A stretch of 64,000 bases of DNA from Enterovibrio norvegicus FF-33. Its GTDB lineage: Bacteria; Pseudomonadota; Gammaproteobacteria; Enterobacterales; Vibrionaceae. Below the pieces are notes generated by a model, which was given only the letters and a program-made list of their open reading frames with translations, was not told the DNA's origin and searched no databases. The DNA lies in contig NZ_AJYD02000038.1 in NCBI RefSeq assembly GCF_000286835.2, positions 671,056 through 735,055 on the forward strand, written 5' to 3'. Made by a program: the position numbers and the translations under genes. Shown piece by piece: positions 52,265-61,437 of the stretch (position 1 is the first letter of the stretch; every line of letters starts with the position of its first letter).

Positions 52265-53941
52265 CTAAGGGGTTAGCTCGCTGAGTGATTGGCCTTTGGT
52301 TTTGTGGCGCTTCACTTTCTCTGCTTGTTTGAGCAGCGCAAGCAATTCGTTATTGCGCCAACCTTGGGCGTGCGAACTGTATCGGCTTTCCATCATGGCG
52401 TTAATCTCTGCACCAATTTTCTCGCGTAAATCGTGCGGTAGATGACCGGTTTGCCAGTTGCGATAGTGAGTCGCAACCGCGACGGCATCATTGGCACTAA
52501 CCGCGGTTTTCAGCATCAGCAGGACATTGTCAGCGTGAGGCGATTTTGACGTCTGCGTTTCTGCCGTTGAGGCTCGGTTAGCCTTTGGTCTGCGTAAATA
52601 TAAGCCCAATGTGCCGATCCATAAAGTGGCAAAGAAACCTGTCGCCCACGGCCAATAACCCGCTTGCGTGATCACCTTAGTATCACTGGTTTGTAAAGGC
52701 GAAGACGGTGTTTGATTCGTGCTTGTATCGGATAGCTCGGGCTGAACATCAGGCGTGTTTTCTCCCGGCGTTACAGTTAAGGAAAGACCTTCGATCTCGC
52801 TAGTCTGTTGTTGTTTATCTTTTGTATTAAACCAATTAATCGACAGAGCCGGCAGTGTGATTTTCCCTTCCTGACGAGGAATAATGACTTGTTTCACGGT
52901 CATCACGGTGTAATCACCGTCCTCGCTGTACTCCGGTTTGTCAGAATACACATTCACGCTGGTGGGATAATCCAGATTGAGATTTGGCATGGCGCTTTGG
53001 GCAATGTTTTTGATTTTCAGGGTGATCACGCGGTTAATCGGCTCACCCACCTCGGTGCTGAGTCGTTGACTTAGCGTGTCCGGTTGCCAGCTTTGAGTTA
53101 GTTCAAGGCTTGGCGTTGGTAGCCACAAGCCTTGGAAATCCACGGGTTTGTTTTCAATGTTCAGGGTTAAGCCGTTGGCTTGACGGCTGAGAGGTACCCC
53201 CAGTGATGCGCCCCAGCTATTCCCTTTGACTTCAGTGCCACTGAATACCGCGCCTTCAATCGTGAGTTCGCCGGCTTGAGTCGGGGTGATTTGATATTGA
53301 CGACTGATCACTACATATCGACGACCATTCACCACGGCCTCGGCTTGCACATCTTCGCCCACTTGCGTGACGTCAAAGCCTTCACCGAACGGCGCTTGCA
53401 GGGCAGGGGAATCTAACCGTGTGCCGATCATCAGGCGAACGCGATAATTGAAGGTTTCGCCAACATAGCCATCGTGGCGATCAAGTGTGGCGATCACGTC
53501 GACCGCTTGCGTATCGGCTTGTGCTGTCGCCTGACCTGCTTCTTCTACCTTGATGGTGATGGGATCAGTGCTCATGCCATCAATGGTTAACATCGGAACC
53601 GTGTAACTGCCGACCTGTTTGCCTGCGATTGCCACGCGCCATATGGTGCTGCGCGTTAATGCGCCATTGATGTAAGACGTGTTGCTGCTAACGCTCGGTC
53701 TGCCATAGATGAAATCTTTGTCGAGTGGCGAGAGATCCAGAGCGTCATTACTCACGCTTTCATCGACAGAAATAGTCAGTTGTAATGCGTCACCCAGCGC
53801 GACCACGTTTTTGGACACCGTGGCTTCGGCGGTTGCCGCAAATGCCACGCTGGGTAGAGACGCCATCACCATCGCAACGATTAGCAAGGCGGCTTTGGCC
53901 TGTTGTGACAGTGACATCAGCGAAAATCTCTGATCGTTCAT
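52265..53941 (-). CDS. batD: BatD-family protein
   Basis: A 558-residue membrane-anchored periplasmic protein of the BatD (oxygen tolerance) family. A signal peptide (about 15-35, ending VAFA), several Ig-like beta domains (about 40-400) and one membrane segment (about 428-448, WPWATGFFATLWIGTLGLYL) precede a helical cytoplasmic tail. Last gene of the moxR-bat operon, 7 bp after batB/C. Bat proteins are thought to guard the envelope, but mechanism is unsettled. Confidence 0.88.
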   Translation of the reverse strand: MNDQRFSLMSLSQQAKAALLIVAMVMASLPSVAFAATAEATVSKNVVALGDALQLTISVDESVSNDALDLSPLDKDFIYGRPSVSSNTSYINGALTRSTIWRVAIAGKQVGSYTVPMLTIDGMSTDPITIKVEEAGQATAQADTQAVDVIATLDRHDGYVGETFNYRVRLMIGTRLDSPALQAPFGEGFDVTQVGEDVQAEAVVNGRRYVVISRQYQITPTQAGELTIEGAVFSGTEVKGNSWGASLGVPLSRQANGLTLNIENKPVDFQGLWLPTPSLELTQSWQPDTLSQRLSTEVGEPINRVITLKIKNIAQSAMPNLNLDYPTSVNVYSDKPEYSEDGDYTVMTVKQVIIPRQEGKITLPALSINWFNTKDKQQQTSEIEGLSLTVTPGENTPDVQPELSDTSTNQTPSSPLQTSDTKVITQAGYWPWATGFFATLWIGTLGLYLRRPKANRASTAETQTSKSPHADNVLLMLKTAVSANDAVAVATHYRNWQTGHLPHDLREKIGAEINAMMESRYSSHAQGWRNNELLALLKQAEKVKRHKTKGQSLSELTP

Positions 53942-53948
53942 TCTTTGT

Positions 53949-55865
53949 TCACCATGAATTTTCAGTAGGCTGCGGCATCTCTTTTTGCCTAGCCTGAAGG
54001 ATTAACTGAGCGCGAAGCAAGGCGGCGGTATCATCCTGCACTTGCTCGAGCTTTTTAAGTACCGGATTGCTGGCGGTCAGGGCATCGCTGTCGTTGGCAG
54101 GCTCACCGGATTCAGAGGCCATTGCCGCTGGCTGTTCGCCTTGTTCTCCGTCCTGATTTTGTTCGCCATCCTGACCTTGTTCATTCTGCTGTCCGTCTTG
54201 TTCCTTGGTTTGCTCTTGCTCAGATTTGGCTTCGCTATGTTGCTCGGCACCGTCTTGCTTGTTGGCGTCGGCGCTTTGCGGCTGACTCTGTTCAGAGGAT
54301 TGCTCTTGTTGTTGATCTGCGCTTTCTTGGCCCGAACGTTCTTGCTCAGAACTCTCTTGCCCAGAGCCCTCTTGCTTAGACGGATTTTGCTGTTGCTGAT
54401 CGCCTTGTTGATCCTGCGATGACTGATCTTGACTGCCTTGCTGGCTTTGAGACTTGTCCTGTGACTCGTCACCCTCACCCTGCTGTTGGTCGTTGTTTTG
54501 CTGATCTTTCTGTTCTTGTTGTTGTTGTTTCTGCTGTTCGAGGGCTTTTTTCACCACATCCAGATTGTGCTTGGCATCGGCGTTATCCGGCGTTTTCGTC
54601 AGCAAAGATTCATAGGTTTTCTGAGCAGCCTCTAAATCGCCAGCCTGGGCGTACGCATTGCCGAGGTTGTATTGAGAAACTGGATCGTCCAATTGCGACA
54701 AGGTCTCTATCGCGCCCTGATAATCTTCGGCTTTGTACTGCGCTATTCCTTTCCATGAAGGCGATTCAAAAGCGCTCGCCGCATCTTGATAATTGCCCGA
54801 TTCAAACTGCTCGTAGGCTTGTTGATCGTCGGTCTTAAAAGCCGCAGCTGAAGCTGGGTTAATCGGCATGACAACAATCAGGGCGGCTAATACCACGCCT
54901 TTTCGAAAACCAAACAGCGCGAGTAACATGATAGGCAGGAGCAGCCAGAAACCATCGTTGATGCGTTCTTCAATGGTTTTACTCTTCCCATCGGCGTTGC
55001 CGTCGAGCGGCTTGGCGGTAAACGCGACGAGGTTATTCACGTCTCGGTTGGTCGGCTGCCACTGCTGGAGCATGCCGCCTGTTTTCTGGGTGATAGACGC
55101 CAAGGTATTAAGGTTAAGTTTCGCTATCACTGGCATGCCATTTTGTTCCAGCAATTTGCCGTCTGGCAGTTTGATTGGCGCACCTTGTTGTGTGCCGACC
55201 GCCAAAACAGAGACGCGATAATCGGTGCCCCCCAGCACGTTAAGCGCGGCGTTGGACTCGCTATTGCTCAATCCATCGGTGATTAACACGATGTCTCCTT
55301 GCGCAAACCCAGCTTGTTTCAACAAATCCATCGCTTGGTTTATCCCTGCAGCGGCGTTGCTACCGGGGATTGGCATAATGACGGGAGACAAATTCGGGAT
55401 CAGGGTTTTTAGGGTTGCGGCATCTTCGGTTAACGGGCTGACGATGTAGCCATCGCCCGCATACGTCACCAAGCCTGTGCTGCCTTCTTTCCAGCCCGGT
55501 AACATGTCGAGCGCTTTGAATCGCGCTTGTGTCAGACGATTAGGGGCAATATCCGTGGCGTACATAGAGCGGGACATGTCCATCACCAACACGCGTGCGC
55601 CGGCAAGGTTAACCGCAGGTAATTCAGTTTTCTGCCAGCTTGGTCCAGCCAAGGCAATCACTGACATTAGCCATGCGCTAGCAAGCACAGCAACAGGCCA
55701 ACGCTTGGGTTTGCGGTTAGCTGTTTGGTTGCCCGACAGCAACGCGGCGAGATGCGGCGCGATCAAGCCCGATTTTTGTGCTTTTCCTTGAACCCAAGGA
55801 AGAAGCACGGCGAGTGGCAATAAGGCCAACAGCCATGTGGGGTGCATAAAGGTAAAATCAGCCAT
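53949..55865 (-). CDS. batB: BatB/BatC fusion: VWA domain plus TPR and Gln-rich tail
   Basis: A 638-residue protein. Membrane segments near residues 10-25 and 55-72 flank a von Willebrand A domain (about 85-280) with MIDAS DMSRS (VMDMSRSMYA). Another membrane segment (about 300-330) is followed by tetratricopeptide repeats (about 345-430, typical of BatC), then an extreme Gln/Glu/Ser/Asp-rich tail (about 443-583) and a short helical end. BatB and BatC are separate genes in Bacteroides but fused in many proteobacteria. It overlaps batA by 8 bp. Confidence 0.9.
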   Translation of the reverse strand: MADFTFMHPTWLLALLPLAVLLPWVQGKAQKSGLIAPHLAALLSGNQTANRKPKRWPVAVLASAWLMSVIALAGPSWQKTELPAVNLAGARVLVMDMSRSMYATDIAPNRLTQARFKALDMLPGWKEGSTGLVTYAGDGYIVSPLTEDAATLKTLIPNLSPVIMPIPGSNAAAGINQAMDLLKQAGFAQGDIVLITDGLSNSESNAALNVLGGTDYRVSVLAVGTQQGAPIKLPDGKLLEQNGMPVIAKLNLNTLASITQKTGGMLQQWQPTNRDVNNLVAFTAKPLDGNADGKSKTIEERINDGFWLLLPIMLLALFGFRKGVVLAALIVVMPINPASAAAFKTDDQQAYEQFESGNYQDAASAFESPSWKGIAQYKAEDYQGAIETLSQLDDPVSQYNLGNAYAQAGDLEAAQKTYESLLTKTPDNADAKHNLDVVKKALEQQKQQQQEQKDQQNNDQQQGEGDESQDKSQSQQGSQDQSSQDQQGDQQQQNPSKQEGSGQESSEQERSGQESADQQQEQSSEQSQPQSADANKQDGAEQHSEAKSEQEQTKEQDGQQNEQGQDGEQNQDGEQGEQPAAMASESGEPANDSDALTASNPVLKKLEQVQDDTAALLRAQLILQARQKEMPQPTENSW

Positions 55866-56823
55866 GACGTCTCCTTAAAACAACGATGACGACAGACAAC
55901 GCCAGCGCGAATCCAAGCGGAAAGCGGAAAAGCTCGTCTCGTGGTCGCCATGTTTGCTGAACGGTTGAGATCGGCTCTAGCTGGTCGATGAGTTGGTAAA
56001 TGGTTTCAAGCTCTTTTCTGTCCCGAGCGCGGAAGTATTCCCCACCGGTCATTTTGGCGATGTCGGTCAGGGTTCTTTCGTCCAAATCTTGCGAAGGGTT
56101 AACCCGTCTTGTGCCAAACAAGCTGCGTTGCAGCATGCTGTCGGCACCAACGCCAATGGTATAAATGGTCACGTCGTTTTCTTTGGCAAGCTCTGCCGCT
56201 TCTAATGGGTCAATAACACCCGCCGTATTCGCGCCGTCACTGAGTAAGATGATCACGCGCTGCGGGGCTTTGCTATCAATAAAGGTTTTGGTGGCAACGC
56301 CTAAGCCTTCACCAATGGCGGTGCTTTCACCGATCAGCCCGAGAACGGCGCGTTCAAGCTGTTGCGCCACGGTGTTGCGATCCAGCGTGAGCGGCGTTTG
56401 CAGATAGCCGTGATCGGCAAATAGCACCAAGCCCACGCGGTCGCCTTCGCGTTTTGTGATGAAATCCGCCAGCACATCTTTGACGGCAGATAAGCGATCG
56501 GTGGTGCTGCCATTGGTCATCACCATGTCTTCCATTGCCATAGAGCCTGACAGATCGACGGCCAGCATCATGTCTCTGTGTTCTGGCTGGATCTGAATAG
56601 GGTCGCCATACCAAATCGGACGGGCAGCGGCGAGCACTACGCTCACCCACAGCAGCGCCATCAGCAGCTGTCGTAAACGGCTGCGTTGTTGTTTACCACC
56701 CAAGCCTTTTGGAATGCGGGGCAAGTGGATAGCCGCTGGGGTTGGCACGGGCTTGGCGAACTTGTATACCAGCAAGGGTAACGGCAGCAAAATAAACGCC
56801 CACCACCAGACAAACTCAAACAT
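55858..56823 (-). CDS. batA: BatA-family VWA membrane protein
   Basis: A 321-residue protein with N-terminal membrane segments (about 5-22 and 55-72), a von Willebrand A domain (about 85-285) with MIDAS DLSGS (AVDLSGSMAMED) and a C-terminal membrane segment (about 298-315). Overlaps the DUF4381 gene by 8 bp and the batB/C gene by 8 bp, so translation of the middle of this operon is tightly coupled. Presumably pairs with the other VWA protein under the MoxR ATPase. Confidence 0.9.
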   Translation of the reverse strand: MFEFVWWWAFILLPLPLLVYKFAKPVPTPAAIHLPRIPKGLGGKQQRSRLRQLLMALLWVSVVLAAARPIWYGDPIQIQPEHRDMMLAVDLSGSMAMEDMVMTNGSTTDRLSAVKDVLADFITKREGDRVGLVLFADHGYLQTPLTLDRNTVAQQLERAVLGLIGESTAIGEGLGVATKTFIDSKAPQRVIILLSDGANTAGVIDPLEAAELAKENDVTIYTIGVGADSMLQRSLFGTRRVNPSQDLDERTLTDIAKMTGGEYFRARDRKELETIYQLIDQLEPISTVQQTWRPRDELFRFPLGFALALSVVIVVLRRRHG

Positions 56824-57322
56824 GGTTTGCCTCCTTGGTAGCGTTGCTGTCTATGGGTTTGCTGTTGGGCGGCAATGCTTGTTTTAACCACGTTTCTGCT
56901 AATGCTTTACAGGTATTCAGCTCGGCGTCTGACAGTGCGACGTTGGCAAATATCCCTTTCTGCCAAAGCTCGTCTTGGGCGACAAAGCCTTGTTTGATGG
57001 CAGGCAGTTGGCTGTCGAGAAATGCTAGCCACGCTGAGCCAGTCAGACCCGCAACCAAATCGCGGTCGAAATAGCTCAGTGCCGCGCGCTTTAATAATGC
57101 ATTGATGGCAGCCAGTGAATCGGCTTGAGTTAGCTGATTGAGCGCTTCATTTCGCGCTTGTAAGCGTTGAGTACGCTGACGCAGCAAAAAGATGGCAAGT
57201 AATGTGCCTGCCAAAAGTGCTGCGATCAATGCCCACCAGCCCCATGCCAGCGGCCAGACCTCGGGGGCGATCTGAAGCTGAATATCGGCCAGTGGTAATG
57301 TTGTTGATGCTGTATTCGTCAT
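56816..57322 (-). CDS. DUF4381 membrane protein of the bat operon
   Basis: A 168-residue protein with one membrane segment near the N-terminus (about 28-48, WGWWALIAALLAGTLLAIFLL) and a helical cytoplasmic domain with the family pattern LNQLTQADSLAAINALLKRAALSYF and WLAFLDSQLPAIKQGF. The start at 57322 (MTNTAST) is chosen because it gives the family N-terminus; a much longer upstream reading frame runs antiparallel through DUF58-gene sequence and is not credible. It always sits between DUF58 and batA in such operons. Confidence 0.87.
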   Translation of the reverse strand: MTNTASTTLPLADIQLQIAPEVWPLAWGWWALIAALLAGTLLAIFLLRQRTQRLQARNEALNQLTQADSLAAINALLKRAALSYFDRDLVAGLTGSAWLAFLDSQLPAIKQGFVAQDELWQKGIFANVALSDAELNTCKALAETWLKQALPPNSKPIDSNATKEANHV

Positions 57323-57353
57323 GGTTATGACAATGCCTTCATCGTGTTTGACC

Positions 57354-58325
57354 TCATTTCGTATTGGTAGCGTTTGCACTGCCGCGACGTGTGCTGCCAA
57401 TCTGCTGCAACAGCGGCTGTGCGGCGCTGATGGTATGCAGGGGAATCGCCAACGACCGCGCCATATCGGTAATAAATTGCTGGTGGCGTTGGTACTGAAT
57501 GGCCAGACTTTCGCGGGTTTTACGCGCAGAAAAATCCAGCCATGCCGTGTCGATATCATCCGATACCCATTCATGACCGCGGTAGTCGGTTTGTCCCTGC
57601 TCAAGCGGGTCTGAAATCTGCACAAACTGAATGCGGTTATGTTGGCGAAGTTGGCTCAATCTGCGCTTGTCCGCTTGGGTCAGCGCGTAAAAATCGCTGA
57701 TGATGGCGATTTCACTGCCTTTGGGACACAAATGGTGCATGTGTCTAAGCGCCCCTTGCCAACCTTCCGTGGAGGCAGTGTGGTTCTCTGCCGTCAGCAT
57801 TTCTTTGTGGGATTCCATCAAGGCATGAATGATGTGCAAGGTACCTTGGCGTCTTGCGGTCGGTTTGCACTCACGCAGTTGAATGCCGTTGTAGATCACC
57901 GCACCAATGCGATCTTGTTGGCTCACCACCAACCAACTGAGTAGGCTGGCAAAGTGAGTGGCTTGAACCGATTTCAACATCAGTTGCGAACCAAACTTCA
58001 TGCTGGCACTGAGATCGACCATCAGCATCACAGGCTGTTCCCGTTCTTCCGTGAACAGCTTGGTATGGGTTTTTCCGGTGCGAGCCGTCACCCGCCAATC
58101 AATAGCGCGAATGTCATCGCCCGATTGATACGGACGTACTTCAGAGAAGTTCATGCCGCGCCCTTTCTGGCGACTGCCGTGTTGGCCACTTAATTGCGAC
58201 CAAATGCTCAACGCCGGCGGCAGCCATCGCACCGCCTGTTTCTGGTAGTGCAGCAGTTCAGCCAGACCCACGTTGACGCCGTCACTGTGTGGTGGCAAAA
58301 CCGCGGTGGTGTCTGTCAGGCTCAT
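57354..58325 (-). CDS. DUF58 protein with VWA-like fold
   Basis: A 323-residue protein of the DUF58 family. The signature RPYQSGDDIRAIDWRVTARTGKTHTKLFTEER (about 65-96) is diagnostic and is followed by a VWA-like MIDAS motif DLSAS (MVDLSASMKFG). Soluble, without membrane segments. It overlaps the moxR stop by 4 bp. DUF58 proteins are coupled to MoxR ATPases in nearly all bacteria that carry them. Confidence 0.9.
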   Translation of the reverse strand: MSLTDTTAVLPPHSDGVNVGLAELLHYQKQAVRWLPPALSIWSQLSGQHGSRQKGRGMNFSEVRPYQSGDDIRAIDWRVTARTGKTHTKLFTEEREQPVMLMVDLSASMKFGSQLMLKSVQATHFASLLSWLVVSQQDRIGAVIYNGIQLRECKPTARRQGTLHIIHALMESHKEMLTAENHTASTEGWQGALRHMHHLCPKGSEIAIISDFYALTQADKRRLSQLRQHNRIQFVQISDPLEQGQTDYRGHEWVSDDIDTAWLDFSARKTRESLAIQYQRHQQFITDMARSLAIPLHTISAAQPLLQQIGSTRRGSANATNTK

Positions 58326-59278
58326 ACGCTGGCGACCTGCTCAATCAAGTGTTTCACCACGCTATCCGCCGCGATACCTTCTGCTTGGGCTTCGTAGCTC
58401 AACAGCAGGCGGTGGCGCAGTACAGGGTAGGCCATGGCTTGCACATCGTCGGGGGTCACGAAATCTCGCCCTGCTAACCATGCATGTGCACGGGCGCAGC
58501 GATCTAACGCTAACGTGGCGCGAGGGCTTACCCCCATTTGTAGCCACGCCGCCAGTTTGTCGCTGTAACGATGCGGATCGCGTGTGGCCATGATCAAACG
58601 AATGATGTACTTCTCGACATCTTCTGCCATGTGAATGCCAAGCACAGCCTGACGCGCTTCAAAAATGTTCTCTTGTTTTAGATGCACAGGCTCTTGTTTC
58701 TCTAGACCTTGCGCTTCGCCGCGATTAAGACGAAGGATCTCAAGTTCACTGTCGGCATCTGGGTATTCAACGTTTAATTGCAGCAAGAAGCGGTCGAGCT
58801 GTGCTTCCGGCAGCGGATACGTGCCTTCTTGCTCGATCGGGTTTTGCGTCGCCATCACCAGAAATAGCTCGGGTAACGGATAGGTTTTTCTGCCTGCCGT
58901 GATCTGCTTTTCTGCCATGGCTTCAAGCATGGCGGCCTGCACTTTGGCGGGGGCGCGGTTTATCTCATCCGCCAGTACCAGTGAATTGAAAATTGGCCCC
59001 GGCTGAAAGGTGAACTCTCCCGTTTCAGGACGGAAAATGTCGGTACCCGTTAGATCGGCTGGCAGCAAGTCAGGGGTGAATTGAATGCGGTGGAAATCCC
59101 CTTCAATGCAGTCCGCTAACATTTTGACTGCGCGGGTTTTCGCGAGACCCGGTGGCCCTTGCACCAAGATGTGACCGTCTGCCAATAAAGCGATCAGCAG
59201 TTGCTTAACCAGTTGTGGTTGGCCGATAACCTGACTTTGCAGGTAATCATTAAGGCGTTGAAAAGTATCCGATAACAT
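58322..59278 (-). CDS. MoxR-family AAA+ ATPase
   Basis: A 318-residue AAA+ chaperone-like ATPase. Walker A GPPGLAKTR (41-49), Walker B LVLADEINRAP (about 97-107), sensor MATQNPIEQEGTYPLPEAQLDRF (about 141-163) and the C-terminal lid. First gene of the six-gene bat operon, where it is thought to act on the VWA partners. The promoter must lie between its start and the divergent agmatine-deiminase-like gene (59279-59537). Confidence 0.93.
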   Translation of the reverse strand: MLSDTFQRLNDYLQSQVIGQPQLVKQLLIALLADGHILVQGPPGLAKTRAVKMLADCIEGDFHRIQFTPDLLPADLTGTDIFRPETGEFTFQPGPIFNSLVLADEINRAPAKVQAAMLEAMAEKQITAGRKTYPLPELFLVMATQNPIEQEGTYPLPEAQLDRFLLQLNVEYPDADSELEILRLNRGEAQGLEKQEPVHLKQENIFEARQAVLGIHMAEDVEKYIIRLIMATRDPHRYSDKLAAWLQMGVSPRATLALDRCARAHAWLAGRDFVTPDDVQAMAYPVLRHRLLLSYEAQAEGIAADSVVKHLIEQVASV

Positions 59279-59537
59279 AAAATTCTTGTCCTTGGTGAAT
59301 CAAAAACAAAGGAAAAATGACCTGTTTGAGACCGCGTTGCAGCACAGAGGTTCACTGCCACTCAAAATGGAGGTCATTGCGCTCGCTTTCAAGGGGAAAA
59401 AGCGCAGTGTACCGAAAGTAATGCGCAATCAGTGTTCTCTTAAAAACGCACCACTCAATAATGCAAAGGCTCCCTATGATGATGTGTCTGCTATCTTTCT
59501 GATAGTTAAATCATCAGCCTTAATTCAGGGGGGAAGC

Positions 59538-60662
59538 ATGATTTCTCGTCGTCGATTTATCCAACATGCCAGTGTGCTCGCCATGACATTACCGCTGACG
59601 CATCTTCTTAGCGCAAAAACAACTGGCGCGACCAATTTCTCTCAAGGTTGGTTTATGCCAGATGAAGCCTCACCGCACGTGCGAACATGGATGGCGTTCG
59701 GCGCCAACAAGCAGATCTGGGGAAGCGACCTATTGCCTGTCGTGCAAGAAAATCTGGCTGATATTGCGCTGACCATTGCCAAATATGAACCTGTGTCGAT
59801 GTTGGTGCGCCAAAAAGACATGGCATTGGCAAAATCACTGATGGGCGACAAGGTGGATCTGATTGTCGGTGACATGGACGATCTGTGGGCGCGTGATACC
59901 GCCCCGACGTTTGTACTCAGCAACGTGGGAAATACTGGCGCGGTGGATTTCAACTTTAATGGTTGGGGCGACAAACAAATGCATCAGAAAGATGCGACGG
60001 TAGCGACGCAGATTGCCAAGTTGGCGAATGTACCTGTTATCAATACCCCTCTGGTGATGGAGGGCGGCTGCATTGAAGTGGACGGTATCGGCACAGCGAT
60101 CATTACCGAAAGTTGCACCCTCAATAACAACCGAAACCCGAACATGTCAAAAGCGCAGTTTGAAGATCTGATCATGCCGTTGCTCGGGCTTGAGAAAATC
60201 ATCTGGCTGCCCGGTATCAAAGGGCGTGACATTACCGATGGTCACACCGATTTCTATGCGCGATTTACCACGCCGGGCAATGTGGTAGTGGGCATAGATA
60301 CTGACCCCAATTCTTACGAGTTCGCCTTAACCCGAGAGCATGCAAATATCTTAGCTAACGCGACCGATGCACAAGGTAATAGGCTCACGGTTAACCCGCT
60401 TGAAACACCTTCAAGCGTAAGGGAGGAATATGACGATCCCGATTTCGCCGCCGGATATGTGGGTTTTTACGTCTGTAATGGCGCGGTGATCATGCAAGAA
60501 TTTGGCGACAAAGCCGCAGACAAAAAAGCCAAGGAAACCCTCGAACTGTTGTTCCCGGATCGTCAAATCGAAGCATTGAACCTTGATGCGATTGCTGCCG
60601 GTGGTGGCAGTGTGCACTGTGCGACTCAGCAAGAGCCGAAAGCGATGGATAAATTGAAGTGA
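59538..60662 (+). CDS. Tat-exported agmatine deiminase/PAD-family protein
   Basis: A 374-residue guanidine-modifying enzyme of the agmatine deiminase / bacterial peptidylarginine deiminase family. Catalytic Cys361 is in GGGSVHCATQQ, His236 in DGHTDFYARF and Asp120 in LWARDTAPTF, all conserved. A twin-arginine signal (SRRRFIQHAS...LLSA, about 3-27) sends the folded protein to the periplasm, which cytoplasmic AguA lacks. AGGGGGGAAG precedes the ATG at 59538; a longer upstream frame lacks such a site. Substrate could be agmatine or a related guanidine. Confidence 0.88.
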   Translation: MISRRRFIQHASVLAMTLPLTHLLSAKTTGATNFSQGWFMPDEASPHVRTWMAFGANKQIWGSDLLPVVQENLADIALTIAKYEPVSMLVRQKDMALAKSLMGDKVDLIVGDMDDLWARDTAPTFVLSNVGNTGAVDFNFNGWGDKQMHQKDATVATQIAKLANVPVINTPLVMEGGCIEVDGIGTAIITESCTLNNNRNPNMSKAQFEDLIMPLLGLEKIIWLPGIKGRDITDGHTDFYARFTTPGNVVVGIDTDPNSYEFALTREHANILANATDAQGNRLTVNPLETPSSVREEYDDPDFAAGYVGFYVCNGAVIMQEFGDKAADKKAKETLELLFPDRQIEALNLDAIAAGGGSVHCATQQEPKAMDKLK

Positions 60663-60696
60663 TAAATAAGTCGAAGTGATTTTGATAGTTGAAGTA

Positions 60697-60729
60697 ATAG
60701 GGCGCATAGCTACAAAGCTAACGCCCTAT
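60697..60729. other. Hairpin between convergent genes
   Basis: ATAGGGCG (60697-60704) and CGCCCTAT (60722-60729) enclose a second pair TAGCT/AGCTA. It sits between the stops of two convergent genes; it has no T-run, so it may be a weak terminator only. Confidence 0.4.
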
Positions 60730-60740
60730 CGGATCGCGGA

Positions 60741-61247
60741 TTAAAACGCTTTAAGTGACGCTGAGTGATAGTGTGTAATGTCTAACTGCACATTGTACTC
60801 GCGGACCCACTCATCAAGCTGTGCTTGTGCTTCATTGAGGCTGCTCATGGTGATGGTGTTGTCGTCCAGTTGCCACAACTGGCGAGAGCCTTCGTAGCTG
60901 AACTGAAGCGCCAGCATGGCATCAGGATTGCCCAGTTTGGCAGCCGCTACGAGCTTTCTATTTTTCCGATAGATTAAATTCAGCGCCTGCTTGAGATCCC
61001 ACACATACGCCACTTCGCGCATTTTAGGGTGAGTTTTCAGCTTGATCAGCGTCATCACCAACCCAATCGCGCTCACCACTACGCCAAGCAAATTCCAATG
61101 AAAGTGAGATCCCGTTTGAGACGGGAAAATCAGTATCAATGTCTGAGAAATCGCCAAGCTCGATATCGCCAAAATGGCAATACAGGCAACGATCACCCTG
61201 TTTAAACGTGAACGGTATAACGTTTTGTCGATCTTGATTAACTGCAT
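60741..61247 (-). CDS. DUF3087 membrane protein
   Basis: A 168-residue protein with two membrane segments (about 18-38 and 48-68) and a soluble C-terminal half containing YVWDLKQALNLIYRKNRKL, LQFSYEGSRQLWQLDDNTIT and DEWVREYNV, the pattern of DUF3087. The start at 61247 (MQLIKIDK) is chosen because GGAAAA lies just upstream and the family begins this way; an ATG at 61286 is in frame. Function unknown. Confidence 0.8.
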   Translation of the reverse strand: MQLIKIDKTLYRSRLNRVIVACIAILAISSLAISQTLILIFPSQTGSHFHWNLLGVVVSAIGLVMTLIKLKTHPKMREVAYVWDLKQALNLIYRKNRKLVAAAKLGNPDAMLALQFSYEGSRQLWQLDDNTITMSSLNEAQAQLDEWVREYNVQLDITHYHSASLKAF

Positions 61248-61437
61248 GGGTTTTCCAATGTTCGTGGCCTGTCTGAAATCATACACCTTTCAATGGGTTG
61301 ATTAAGGGATACTTTGTTGCAAATGGTATCCGTTGAGACAAGCCAGAAAAAAGAAGCGGATTTTGTTGTCGCAAGAAGAGATACATTGACGCACTTACCC
61401 AGTAAACTGCGGACATCAGAATAAGCGTAAAGCGGCC

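Noticed and set aside
54042-54478. Long open frames on both strands over the batB/C Gln-rich tail
   Set aside because: They arise because CAG/CAA/GAA repeats lack stop codons in other frames; the products are low-complexity and have no ribosome-binding site.
57323-57625. N-terminal extension of the DUF4381 frame
   Set aside because: The extension lies over the end of the DUF58 gene, has unnatural composition and would leave the membrane anchor 100 residues inside the protein.
59286-59537. Upstream extension of the agmatine-deiminase-like frame
   Set aside because: The Tat signal must be N-terminal and the ATG at 59538 has a strong ribosome-binding site.
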